Below, piece after piece: positions 12,493 to 23,756 of a DNA stretch of 64,000 bases. The position numbers were made by a program, and so were the translations under genes. The first letter of the stretch is position 1; every line of letters starts with the position of its first letter. Source of the stretch: Viscum album. Lineage: Eukaryota; Streptophyta; Magnoliopsida; Santalales; Viscaceae. The DNA lies in the NCBI GenBank assembly GCA_963277665.1, contig OY728121.1, positions 1,652,468,062 to 1,652,532,061 of the forward strand, written 5' to 3'. The notes under the pieces were generated by a model. The model was not told where the DNA came from, searched no databases, and saw only the letters and a program-made list of their open reading frames with translations.

Positions 12493-13536
12493 AACCCCTA
12501 ATAAATTATAAGACTTAATATAAAAATTATAATCCCTAACATATTATAATTATTTTCAATTACTTTAAACATCTCTTAGACAAACCCCAAACACTCCATT
12601 TAACATTTCATTTAATTAACTTATCTCTAACTGAATTTAAATAATTAAATTCTCAAAAACATCATTATTTAATAAAAGTTTCTCAATAAAATTTAATTAA
12701 ATAAATTACCCATTTCATATCCATTTAATTAAATTCTATAAAACACAATTTAATTAAATAAAACACTCATTTCACATCATTTAATTAAATCCAATTTCAA
12801 TATTGATCATAATTAAATAATTTAACCCGGAACATAAAACTGGGTAGGCCGCATGGTTTTACTCGCGTGGTCTGATAGACTTTATGCAGACCTTGCATCT
12901 ACAACTTGATACATGGAGTATCCCACATGGCTTACCCACACGTTTTGACCTTCATTGTTTAACCAATAGTGTTCTGTCCTTACGAAAGCCACTACTAGGT
13001 CCAGTGCTCCCAAAATCCATTGAGCTACACAAAAACACTTCGAGCCTTTCCCCAAGCCTATTATAAAAACATTAAAACTGTCCAAAATTATTAAACATCA
13101 ACCCAGATTTTGGTTTTAAGAATAATCTTCCTAACACAAAAACATCAGAAACATTCATATTTTAACCCAATTAAAAAGAATGGGACTTTACACATTGATA
13201 TGTTGTGAATGATCTTATAATGTAATGATCACATTCGCATACCCATTATTCTCATTTTATTTTATATATCTCCCTTGTTTACCCTTACTATGATTCGGAT
13301 CTCACCATTTATTATGAATTCTTTTCCATAGGATATAAAAAAATTATTTAGGTAGGGAAACTAATGGGGAAGATCTTATATGATATGCTGATGATCGTTC
13401 ACCAAATTAGAAAAATATATTCCAAGATTACAAAGGCACTAAATTAATATTGATTTTGGACATCTAGTTATGTAATGTATTAATTACTATGAAAATTAAA
13501 TGTAATTCCCATATTTGTCAAGATTGGGTATTTATA

Positions 13537-13550
13537 GTTTCTATCAGAGA
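13537..13550 (+). other. Decayed primer-binding site of array unit 2
   Basis: GTTTCTATCAGAGA after LTR end TTATA. The TATCAGAG core is kept and the preceding TGG is lost. Confidence 0.5.
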
Positions 13551-15330
13551 AAATATTCAGTTGGACTTTAGAAACAAGGATGAAAAAACATTACTGAGAT
13601 CCCAAGAGATATTTTGAAGGATATGTCATGAGATGTCCTATGATTAAGTCTGATTATAGGTTACAATACAAATTTTTTTGTAATGATCATGGATAACCTA
13701 GGATTATTCCTAAGATATCATAGAATTTTAATACTGTAATTTATTTATCTTACTTATGCGTTTTTAGTGTTTGAAATTTATTTCTCACACATTTTTTTTG
13801 GTTTTAGTAAATAGATAGAAACTATATAGAACAAATTCGACCTTGAATGTTTTAGATGTGGAAATAATTAGAATTACGAAGAAAAATTCCTATGTTGAAA
13901 TCTCATAATGAGAATCTTGAAGGTCGTATGATAATTGATTTTAATGATGAGGATAAATAGATTTTAAATGGCATGATAAAGGTATGGGATACTCTAGATT
14001 TCTTCTTTACATTAAACCTAAGAATATTGGATATATTAAGGTTGAGGAACATTAATATATGATTCCTATTTTTGGAAATAATAATATGATATATCATGTG
14101 TAATGGTTTAATAACAAATTTGGATGATTTAAGTGTATATGTTTTAGAATTCAAGGATTATGTATAAGTATTTTCAGTATATGTTTTTCATTAAGTAGTG
14201 AAAAGGATTTGTTGAATAGTGATGAAATCTTAGATAAGTGATTTAAGAAAGATGTGATATTTTGATTAAGTGAAGGTTACCCTTAATGTGTTTAAGATGA
14301 GGAGAAAATTTTGTTTATCTGGGATAAATTTATTCTGGATATGATTAATTGGATGATACTAATTAATGATTTTTTGATGTGAGGGTTATTCTATAATGGA
14401 TGATGTTTATAAATTTTCATTCATAAGTAATATATCCAATATACTATGGAAAAAAGGAAAGATACATGTTTTTAATGGGATATATAGTAATTCTTTCTAT
14501 TAACATGACTCAAGAGAATACATGATGATGGTTTTGACATTTTTGGAATGTGACCAACAAGAGATACATTATGAAAACGGGGGATAATGTTTAAGATGAT
14601 TTAATTCACCGATTTTCAAAGGTTTGGAATTTTTAGAATTCATAAGGATTATAAGGTTTTTAATTTATGGAAAGATTATGTTATGATCTGGATGATTTTT
14701 GTTAGGATAAGGTATTATCTCCACATTGGTGGACTTATGAATATTTGATAAGTTGTGGTAATTTTTTTTGATATAGAAATATGGAATGACATATCCCTAT
14801 AACTATTGATAACATAACCTATTAAAACTTCAAGAGTGATAAATTAAAAACACTTTTATAGAATAAGATATGAAGAGGAAATTAATCAAGCCACAACAAA
14901 TTGGTGAGATTGTCCGGAAATCAAGCATGTATATCTTCTAATATAAATTATTCAACATTAGGAAAAATGATGATGGTGTAAAAGGGTGTCTTATCATAAT
15001 CATTTTCTATGATATGAATCACTTATTTCAAACTTATTTTGAAAACTTTTTCTTGATTGATAACATTTTTAGATCACCCATTACCTAATTATCAGTGATC
15101 TTTATCAATCTCTATGTTTTTTTACACTTTTTCGTCATGCCCAAATTTTCACTTGTGCACCCCTACCTAGAGATCTAGTCATGATCTAATTTGGAAAACT
15201 TTTATTTTCCAATTATTTATTTTTAAAAGTATATTTTAGAAATTATGTTTACAATGTCTGTTTCTATGAAAGAAATATTCATGTATAGAATCTTTTATAA
15301 CCCAGATGAATTTCATGACAGAAATTCATT

Positions 15331-15345
15331 TTAAGGGAGGTATAA
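15331..15345 (+). other. Polypurine tract of array unit 2
   Basis: TTAAGGGAGG then TATAA directly before TGTAACACCCCGAT at 15346. It is preceded by GAAATTCATT exactly as in unit 1. Confidence 0.75.
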
Positions 15346-16930
15346 TGTAACACCCCGATATTTTATGAGGTAGATTATTTTTAATTTTTATGATGTGGTC
15401 TATTATATGCTACACCATGATTGGATTTCTATATAATAAATACCAGTTTAGCATTCAGTATATGCAATATTACGTGTTGCTTGTGTTATACAAAATTTCA
15501 TGTTCTTTTTTTTGATTTCATTTCACAGAAGACCTAGATTAAGAAAAAAATTGTTATGTTACCTTATAACCTAGCCATTATAATGGAATGTATGAATAGT
15601 ATTAACTGAATTATAAAATATTCCTCTACACATGTTTATATTGTTAATTCTTCTATAATAAATTAATTATAAATGAAAATAAAAAACTTTTTGAATAAAC
15701 GGAAATGTTTTAATGAAAAACTATTTAAATCCAAATAAGAGAGTTTATAATGTCATAAAATCACTCATAATGGATATTATTAAATAAATATACATTTAAT
15801 ATATTCAAAATAATTATTAAAACTCATTTTATATGTTTTCTAAACATGATATACGAACAAATCCAATTTTTCATTTAAAATAAACATATTAAAAAATATT
15901 GTTTTTCCGCCTTTTGATGACACATCCATTTTAAATCAAGATTTTAAACAAATTATATTATATTTGTAAAAATAATATTGTTTTTTTAATTATTAGTATC
16001 AAAATTTACATAATGTGATTTGTTTTAATTTCTTTGAAATGTGTTATTCTTTGATGAATAGTGACAAATACTACAATACAGATAAAAACATTATTTCTCA
16101 TTTTAATGATTAAAATTAATTAAACTAATTTTTAAAGTCAAAATAGATAAATAACATATGTATTATCCCAATGGAGTTCGTTGTGATAATTTTTATATTT
16201 GAATTAGATTTAAAAATCTAATGAACTTTTGAACGTCTCTTTTACCCTCCTTTGATCCACATCTGTGGGATAAGAAGTAAATTTAATTTTAACTTATATG
16301 AGAATTGAATTTTGAAAAAATTAAATATTAAGATTTATTCAGTATGAAAATTTGTGGCTAATAGGATCAAAATAATTTTTCATAAATAGTAACTTTAATA
16401 TTTTACTTATAATTGTTAAAGGGTAAATTAGGTAAATAAGGGTAAAATAATATTATAACATTATAAAATTACACTAGCAGTACTCCTAATTTCATTGGAT
16501 GATTGGATTTAGACCATAATAAACCATAATACAGAATTAGAAACATTTTAATCCACTTGGGTATGAAAATGAAATTTATTAATTTTTATTTAAAGATAAG
16601 TTTAAAATGTATTCCTCATATTTTTAAAAAATAAAGAATTTTTTATATAGTGTAATGTAGAAGAAAAATTAGGCTATAAATAATAATTTGAAATATAAAA
16701 TGCTTATCTACCCATTTATAACTTATTTATATTTTTAATACTTCAAATATTTATATTAAACAGTGTCACAATGCTGTTTTAGTAATAGATTTATTAAAGG
16801 TAGAATAAAATACATAATGTTAATAATATTAAAATTAATATAAATTAACATATTTTATTCCATATATTAATTTAATGGATTTATTTAACATGTCAAGTAT
16901 GGGTTAATATAGTTTTTCGAAGAAATCAAG

Positions 16931-17533
16931 TTTATATTTTATCATGTCAGTAACTCTATTAGTGATTTTGAAATCCTTCGGCGCATCTGCGTTCCAGGCA
17001 TCTTTCCGAAGCACAAGCGTTCTTTCGAAGTCTTCTAGCAGGCCCCGATACCAGGTTGGGTTAAAGTGAATGTGGATTGTGCCTCTAAGGGAAATCCTGG
17101 CCCTACCAGCTATGCATCTATTTTTAGAGACTTGGATATCCAATGCAAAGGTTTCTTCTATAGTGGATGTGGTCTGGCCTCATCTCTGGAAGTCGAAATG
17201 TTAGGGGTCATTCATACTATGGAATTTTCTCTACAGAGAGGATGGAGAAAGAATTGGATTGAAAGTGACTCTACCACTATCGTTCATGCCATCTGGAATG
17301 GTGTTATTCATCTTGCTTGGCCACTTACCAATCGCTGGATGAACTGCCGGAATTCGCTTCGTGGGATTGATTTTATTACTACTCACACCTTCCGTGAAGC
17401 GAATGTTGTTGTTGATGCCCTTTCCAATAAAAGAGTGCATCAGAACTTGACTTGGCTGGATGCATTACCTATTGATTTACATCCTTATTTTGACAGAGAT
17501 TGTAGGAAAATTCCAACTTTTATACTTTTGTAA
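16931..17533 (+). pseudogene. LINE (non-LTR retrotransposon) RNase H-like C-terminal domain, 5' truncated
   Basis: One frame runs 201 codons with a single in-frame TAG at 17036-17038. The part after it is open from ATG 17066 to TAA 17533 (155 aa). It is the RNase H-like domain that ends the ORF2 protein of plant LINEs, also annotated as 'putative ribonuclease H protein' (RVT_3 type). Visible landmarks are GWVKVNVDCASKGNPGP before and around the first Asp, then LEVEMLGV (Glu), ESDSTT (Asp) and ANVVVDALS (last Asp), so all four D-E-D-D positions look intact. The domain normally removes RNA from RNA-DNA hybrids during target-primed reverse transcription. RT and endonuclease are absent, so this is a dead 3' fragment. 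It has no promoter of its own. Confidence 0.85.
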
Positions 17534-17606
17534 TCCCTTTTCTTTTTAATACATATTTTTTTCTTTGGTCTTTGACCAAGGCATTACCTTTAAAAAAAAT
17601 TAAAAA
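16932..17606 (+). mobile_element. 5'-truncated LINE insertion inside LTR C
   Basis: A ~675-bp insert interrupts LTR C sequence: the left flank matches A and B up to 'AAATCAAGT' and the right flank resumes 'GTAATG'. The insert ends in an A-rich tail, two runs of eight A separated by TT (17592-17609). Imperfect 9-bp target duplications flank it: AAATCAAGT (16923-16931) and AAATCGTGT (17607-17615), 7 of 9 identical. 5' truncation, A-tail and target duplication are standard for LINE insertion. It is less AT-rich than the surrounding LTR, so it is younger. Confidence 0.8.
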
Positions 17607-18359
17607 AAATCGTGTAATGATTTGCGTCCAAATTTAAATAATTCATATCATAAAATATAAAATATTTAATTAAATGAAATTAAATTTATAAAATATAATA
17701 TTTTACCAAAATGTTTAAATAAATAAAATAATGGAATTAGGGACCCATTCATTTGTCATTTGGCCAGTTATGTTAATTATTTTAATCCTCAAGCTGTAAA
17801 TTATTTAATAAAATGGTATGAGATAAAAGAGCTTAAAACAAAAATGTTAAGGATAAAAAAACATTCCAAAACAATATAACTTCAATTAGATGATGTTTAT
17901 TAGAGCCAAAATCATAATATATTAAAAATAAATCATTTTGGGTCAATTTTTAATTGAAATTGAGTTTATATTAATTTAATACTTTTAATAATTTTAATGT
18001 GCTCCTCCCCTCACTAATAAAAAGGAACCCCTCCTTATCTTTTATTCACACCTCTAACACAAATAGGCTCTATACAAACCTACCCATTTCTCATCAAGAA
18101 ACCTATAAATTCATCCTAGATGATATTTTTGTGCATAAATTGAATCCATGTAGTCTTTTTGTGCAAATCTAAAGGAGACACTTGAAGAAGTGGTTATTAT
18201 TTTACAAACTCTCTCGATGTTCTTTTCTTCTTAAACTTTATTTTGGAAAGTTGTTCCATAATAAAATTAATAACTATAGAATATGATATATTATTATATT
18301 TTTCTATTATTATGGAATAACCATTTTATTCCTTCTACACATCATATGAAAAACAATAT

Positions 18360-18802
18360 CACCATGCGTGTGTATGTAGGGATTAACATCTCCACGTCGT
18401 GGTGAAAACTGTTTTCATCACTACATTATTTGGATGATTATAATGATGAATAAAATTTTTATAAATAATGTATAGGTAATGATAATTAATCTATAAAATT
18501 AATATACCATCCTATTCTGTACCATTTATCCATTAAGAGAATGATATCATTGCTCATGCGTACGTGCAGCTTACCGTCTCCACGACGCGATGAGATTCAT
18601 TCTCCACTACAACCATTTTAAAATTATTATGAAAATGTAAATAATGAATAAGTATGAAATAAATGAAATAATAATTATTATATAATCTTATATATATATA
18701 TATATATACATATATGTCATTTACTTTCTTCCATTCAATATATTTAGAAAACAGAAACATCGTTCATGCGTACGTACGACATACAGTCTCTATGAATGAT
18801 GT
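18360..18802 (+). repeat. Triple hairpin block, LTR C (best-preserved + strand set)
   Basis: Copy 1 (18360-18404) has stem CACCA/TGGTG extended inward by GCGTG/CACGT with one G-U pair. Copy 2 (18553-18594) has stem CTCAT/ATGAG and core GCGTACGTGCAGCTTACC then GTCTCCACG. Copy 3 (18757-18802) has an 11-bp stem ACATCGTTCAT/ATGAATGATGT with one G-U pair and core GCGTACGTACGACATACA then GTCTC. Core starts (CATGCG) are at 18363, 18555 and 18765, that is 192 and 210 nt apart. The stems differ between copies and the core does not. Confidence 0.7.
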
Positions 18803-20656
18803 GTCCCATATTCCTTATATGTCAATTATATGTATTTATATACTAAATATATTTGATATATAAATCCTTTTTTACATTATTGATGTATGTAAATCATGTT
18901 TTATGTAATAATATTCTGAAAAACATATCCAAAAATGTATGATAAACAATGCGATTATTACCCGAAACGTTACTTTAACATGGTATTGTTAAATTAACGG
19001 GTAATATAATGACATAAATTAATCATACATGATATCTCATATATTATAATGATTATTTTATAGTTTAATATTATTTTTTAAACCGATATACTATAGTTTC
19101 ATACACTGATGCACGAAATCAGACCTAAGGTAGTTGATTTATGTCTCAAATTTATTTCTGTGAGACACATGTCTTATACACTACTTGTTTTTTAAATGTT
19201 TTATATAATAACCATGAATTTATTTTATGAGACTTATACATAATATTATGATATTTCCATATTCTTAAAACATTATTTCTTACATGGGGTATACGATATT
19301 ATTGATTATAATGTGATGAGTACTGATTTCATAATCTCTTCCATATTTGGGATTGATTCATTTTAAGTCTCTATTGGGGAATATTTATCATCCATTCCCA
19401 GGTTTTCTAAAAATGTTTTCATAAATGGATTTAATGTTATTGTATGTTTTTTTAGTGTCATTTTTTCCATTTTTAACTTTTCACTTCAAGGGTTTTAAGT
19501 GATAATTATTTTTCTTTCCAAAGGATGTACTTTTTTCTTTTCTTGAAAAAGTATTAGAAGCATGGGTTTTTACATATACAACATGAATATATTTTACACT
19601 TTCATAAAACATTATTTCAATTAAGATTACCATAATTTTTTTCAAGGTTAATTCCAATGATATTATTTTCATTTTAAATTTCATGTCTTTTGAATAAAGT
19701 AAACATTTTTGAAGAAGAAATGATATTTTCCTCAAGAAATAATTTCCAAGTGTTTTATGAAATTTATTTTCCATATAAGATGAAGTTATTTAATATGGTT
19801 ATGTTTTGAGTATATTATCCCAATTATTCCAATCATTTAATTATTTTTACTCTATTTATAAAATCCTTTTTTTCTGGAGTATGTTACAGTATAAAGTTGT
19901 CTAAAAATCAATTGTATTCTTTTGGTTCTGTTTATGATTAATGATTTATATTTTTCTAGTAAATAAAAAAGATTTCATTATGAGATGGGTGGGACCTATG
20001 TCTCCCCCAAATTCATTTAGTAAATATATAAAACTTATTAAGGATATATGTTATATGTGAACCTGATTTCATGTTCACAATTCTATGTATGGAACTGGAT
20101 TTCATGTCCATAATTTTATGTGTTGAGTTGGTTTTTATGTCCATATTTTTATGTATGGTCTTGACTTCATGTCCTTAATGAGAGAAGATATTACATTGTA
20201 TACATGTTGACAATGTTACAAATTGATGTGTATTATACAATTTCACGCCTTATATCTATTTTATGATTGTATATATTATGTTATTTGATATCTTTACGAT
20301 TCATTATCACATTTGATATATAAGGGATGAAATTATAATGTTATTGTCACGTTATCTTACCCTTTATGCTCATGTTTATGTTTACATATCACCGACATTT
20401 AACCCTTTTGATCATCACAATTAACCATTTCTTATGTTTTCTTTTATCCCAGATATAAGGAATGGTTTTAGGTTAGGAAAATAAAAGGGAATATATTATG
20501 GGAGATGTTGAAGATATTTCACCAAATTAGAAGTATATGTTCCATCTTTCCTATGGCACTAAAATAATATAGTTTTTCAGAATCTATTTGTGTAATGTAT
20601 TATGTATTCATCAAATTTGATGTAATGTATACATACATGAAGCTTGGTTTGTTATA

Positions 20657-21470
20657 TTTTTAGCCACTAAATATGATATTTTAGCTCAATGGGAGAACTT
20701 AATTCATTTTCCAGATGGTTTGGAAAGAATAAGTGAAATATGTTCCCCTCCTTATATTATTATATGGTATTTATAGGCAACATGGGTCAAGTTCTCTATG
20801 GTGATTATTCAGGGCTGAATTCTCCATGTATACCATGATAGGGGTGTTGGGGTGAGTAAATGTTTGTGATCATGAAGATTAGTGGAGCCTCATTTTTCAC
20901 ACACCATGTGGTTGTTGTGGATGAAGGATTGTAGTTTAATTTTGGTGCAGAATGATCCTTGCAGTTCATTGGTTCTGGTGTTGCCTGATGTCGACACAGC
21001 TAAAACAACTATCTTTCTCATTAGAACAATTTTAATCTTTGTGGAACCTTAACATGGATGCTCTATTCATTTGTCAATGATGGTAGATCTGACTTTTACA
21101 TTAGGACACGGTATCAATTAGTGGAACCTCAAATCTTACATTCCATAATGGGACCATAATTCTTTCACAATAATGACCATTATAGTCTTTTTTAATTTTT
21201 TTATTTGATTTATAAATATATTCTAGGATTTGGGGAATTTTTTTGTAATAGTGCTAATTAAAACCAAATACCCCTTATACCATTGTGGGAAACTCAATTC
21301 CCAATATATTGTTCTTCCATTCATGGTGGTTTCTACGAAGGATGATTACATTTTCAACAGGCGCGCTGTAAAAATATTTATTGATGATAGAGCTAAATAT
21401 AAATGTTATATTTTCAATAAATTTTTACATATGGAAATTTTTTGAATAGAAGCTTCTTATAAAAAAAATA
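20657..21470. other. Unassigned single-copy-looking DNA right of the array
   Basis: About 0.8 kb, less AT-rich than its surroundings. A 71-codon frame (21230-21445 +) has no recognisable domain. 'ATATGGTATTTATAGGCAA' near 20760 looks like an LTR-type TATA region and could mark a fragment of another, Copia-like, LTR. I see nothing else. Confidence 0.4.
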
Positions 21471-21474
21471 TTCT

Positions 21475-22640
21475 AGATGTCACTTATATAAAAACACCCA
21501 CCATTTTGATTTTTCCAAAAAAAATTGGTATATATATATATATAAAAGAAACAAAACCATTAAATATTATTCAACTACTTTTAAATAATGTGATGGAAAA
21601 TGTAACTAATAATAAAAATATGATTATTGCTAATTTCTGATTCTAGAAGTAAATAATGAAAGAAATAATATATAAAGTTTGATATTTTAAAAAATAATAA
21701 TAATTAAAAAGGTAATCAATATTATTTATTGTATTATTTGTTTTGTTCGTAATAAATTATTATTGAATATAAAAATATAAAAGTAAAAATAAAAAAATAT
21801 TAATTAATATTAAAAATAATTTTTTATTTATTAAAATAATTAATATTTTCTTTTGAAACATAAATAAAATATAATAATAATATCATTAAATATATTTATT
21901 ATTAAATTATAATTATGTGTATACAATAATTTTTAATTAATTATTATTTATAATAAATAAAATTATTAATTTTGATACTATTAATTTTATTGAATACATA
22001 AATAATTTGGTTGTATATAATATTTAAAATTATTTTTTATATTTTTTATTTATATATTAATAATATTAATATTATGTTTATTTTAAATAATTAATAATTG
22101 TATTTTAAATTGTTATTATTATTATTATGCACTATTATGTTATCTATTGTAAAAATCTAAGTAATATTTATTTTAAATTATATTATTAACTAATTTATTT
22201 GTTATATTATAAATTATATTATTTAAATCATTATTCATCATTATTGTTGTAATTATTTTAAATAATTTGAAATATATTTGTTATTTAATAAGAATGATTC
22301 ATATTGTTTAATAATAAAAAGCTAATTAATTATTATTACTTATTATTTTTTGATGTTCCTTCTTTTCAATTAAATTATTATTTTCATAGTCAATTTATTA
22401 AATTTCATGTAGATTTTAATTATACTATATTTTATGCGCATAAATTTTTTAAGTGGAAACGTAATGTTTTTAATCAATAATATATGTGTGATGTAAATTA
22501 TTTATGGGTTTTTATATTTATTATTTTTATTATTTTCATCTATTTCTTATATCTTTATTTCATTTTTTAATGTTCATTTACATTGGTATTATAGTTTATA
22601 TTTTTCTAGTGTCAATGTTAAATTACATTAAAAGTAATAA
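21475..22640. other. Extremely AT-rich low-complexity island
   Basis: About 1.15 kb composed almost only of A and T (for example TATATATATATATAAAAG at 21530, then long AATAAT/TTATTA stretches). It lies directly left of the satellite. No frame, TIR or LTR is visible. The 65-codon frame at 22504-22701 is chance. Confidence 0.6.
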
Positions 22641-22644
22641 AAAA

Positions 22645-23476
22645 TTTTGTAGAAAATGTATGTCTTTTAAAATTTTGTCCATAGAGGGTGACTTGGACTA
22701 ATGAACTCAATTTTCTATGAAATCAAACGACAACAACCATATATTGATTATAAATTTTTTCTGACCACTAATTTTGTAAAACTAACTTGTTGTTTACCCA
22801 AAACAATGTAAAAAACTGATATAGTAATTTAGACTACTAAAACATGTGTTTTATTTTTAAAACTGTAGAAAATGATATCCAATTGATGTGATATCTTATG
22901 AATGATTTTTTAGGATTAGATATTACGTGTTTTATCCGAAGTTGTGTAAATCCAACAAGGGAAATATATTCAAATGAGCTCAATTTTCTATGAAATAATA
23001 CAAAATAACCATGGATTATTTTTTTGGAATTTTAGTATCTGACGGCACATCAAACTGAGTTTTCGTTTACCCGAGATGATATAAACATAGCTTCAGTAAT
23101 TTAAAATGCTAAAACATGAGTTTGATTAATAAATCCACCCAAAAATAGTCTCCAATTGTTATAAAATCTTTTAAACGTTATATTAGGATTATTTTTGACA
23201 TGTGTTAGAAGTTGGTCTTCCAATCCAATGTGTGATTTTCTTGAAGGGACTAAGTAAGTAGTTCTTAGAAAATGTTTGTCTCTAAAAATACCTATCATAG
23301 AGGGTAAGCTAGCCAAATGATATCATATTTCTTTCAAATCACATGAATGTAACCATAGATTTATTTTTTAATTCTAGTTACAGGCGGTGCAACAAACCAT
23401 GGTTTCCTTTTCTAGAGACAAAAGAAAACACGGCTTCTATAACTTAAAACTCTAAAACAAGAGTTTAACTATGAAA
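22645..23476. repeat. Satellite array, left part (~340-bp monomers)
   Basis: Degenerate tandem monomers recognised by 'ATAGAGGGTGAGCTAGCC' then 'AAATGAGCTCA', 'TTTCTATGAAATCA' and 'AATGCTAAAACATG'. The marker lies near 22683, 22962 (shortened unit, spacing ~280) and 23296 (spacing ~335). The last monomer is cut at 23476 by insertion of the element at 23477-35040 and continues at 35041. A 71-codon minus frame inside (23101-23316) is a chance frame. Confidence 0.75.
23472..23476. repeat. Left target-site duplication (TGAAA)
   Basis: TGAAA directly left of the LTR end at 23477. The identical TGAAA occurs at 35041-35045, directly right of the other LTR. Confidence 0.85.
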
Positions 23477-23756
23477 TATAAGGCTTCGACCTTAAACCTT
23501 ACTTAATATTGAATTAAATGAATAATTCACATTGAGGATCTTTTCATGGTTTATATTTTTAGAGAATTGGAACATAACTATTACATCTCAAAAGATTACA
23601 AAGTAGAGACTTCTACTAAGATTACATAAAATAAACAATCTTAAAAATAAACATGTCTACTTCCATGTTTTAGATAGAATGACTTTCCCTTGATCCCATC
23701 CGTGACCCTATTCCACATTAATTCTTGTGAAAAACATTTCTTCAAAAAACATGGCG

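Larger units (their letters stand above)
9655..13192 (-). mobile_element. Nested LTR insert, probably a solo LTR (~3.5 kb)
   Basis: Splits LTR B. Read on the - strand it starts TGTAAAGTCCCATTC (13192 leftward). It has a TATA-like site near 12490, a TGAGC/GCTCA hairpin at 10021-10034 about 365 bp from its end, and no interior or second copy, so it looks like a solo LTR of a related Ty3/gypsy family. The hairpin lies at a similar distance from the LTR end as in the two complete minus-strand elements, which supports the orientation. The left boundary is uncertain by roughly 10-15 bp. No clean target duplication is visible (candidates CTTTA left, CATTG right). Base composition is more GC-rich than the host LTR, suggesting a younger insertion. 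Confidence 0.6.
5326..13536 (+). repeat. LTR B of the tandem array, interrupted by an LTR-like insert
   Basis: Starts TGTCACACCCTGAGATTA and ends GGGTATTTATA, followed by the decayed PBS 'CTATCAGAGA'. Without the insert at ~9655-13192 it is about 4.67 kb. It carries a TATA box at 7352-7360, about 2.03 kb from the LTR start, the triple hairpin block at 7697-8140, and a 'TTCATGTCC' tandem repeat at about 9400-9530. Sequence on each side of the insert matches neighbouring sequence in LTR A (3165-3240) and LTR C (20295-20370). This shows that it is one interrupted LTR. Confidence 0.75.
13537..15345 (+). mobile_element. Interior of array unit 2 (decayed)
   Basis: An 1809-bp interior beginning with the PBS-like GTTTCTATCAGAGA (13537-13550) and ending with TTAAGGGAGG-TATAA (15331-15345). 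It aligns along its length with 3530-5325, including 'GATAACCTAGGATT' (13691 on), 'GGATATGATTAATTGGA' (14336 on) and 'AAAAGGGTGTCTTATCATAA' (14980 on). No usable reading frame survives. Frameshifts and stops differ from interior 1, so the two decayed independently. Confidence 0.6.
1..20656 (+). mobile_element. Tandem LTR-interior-LTR-interior-LTR array of a non-autonomous Ty3/gypsy (LARD-like) element
   Basis: Three directly repeated long LTRs (1-3529, cut by the window edge; 5326-13536; 15346-20656) alternate with two short interiors (3530-5325 and 13537-15345; 1796 and 1809 bp). The order of landmarks repeats exactly: LTR ending TTATA, PBS-like TATCAGAG, short interior, a purine tract reading TTAAGGGGGG or TTAAGGGAGG, TATAA, then an LTR start reading TGTCACACCC or TGTAACACCC. 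After subtracting two nested insertions, the complete LTRs are about 4.6-4.7 kb. Neither interior has room for a full pol and no RT or integrase was recognised. This layout is what unequal or LTR-LTR recombination between copies would give. All parts are heavily mutated. The left end of the array lies outside the window. Confidence 0.8.
15346..20656 (+). repeat. LTR C of the tandem array, interrupted by a LINE copy
   Basis: Starts TGTAACACCCCGATATTT, the canonical plant Ty3/gypsy LTR start, and ends near GTTATA at 20656, after which similarity to LTRs A and B stops. Without the LINE copy at 16932-17606 it is about 4.63 kb. It has the best-preserved copies 2 and 3 of the hairpin block (18553-18594, 18757-18802) and a 'TTCATGTCC' tandem repeat at about 20055-20185. 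The TATA position (about 18015) reads CTAATAAAAAGG, a mutated box. Its downstream flank is unrelated to the interiors, so this is the right-hand LTR of the array. Confidence 0.75.

Noticed and set aside
12242..13085. Short frames 12242-12448, 12882-13085 (-) and 12884-13066 (+)
   Set aside because: They fall in the U3 and promoter part of the nested LTR, overlap each other on opposite strands and show no recognisable domain.
16904..17440. Minus-strand frames across the LINE RNase H (16904-17143, 17231-17440)
   Set aside because: Shadows of the + strand RNase H domain, which has clear catalytic motifs.
22504..22701. 65-codon + frame at the left end of the satellite
   Set aside because: F, I and Y-rich product of the AT island, running into the first satellite monomer.
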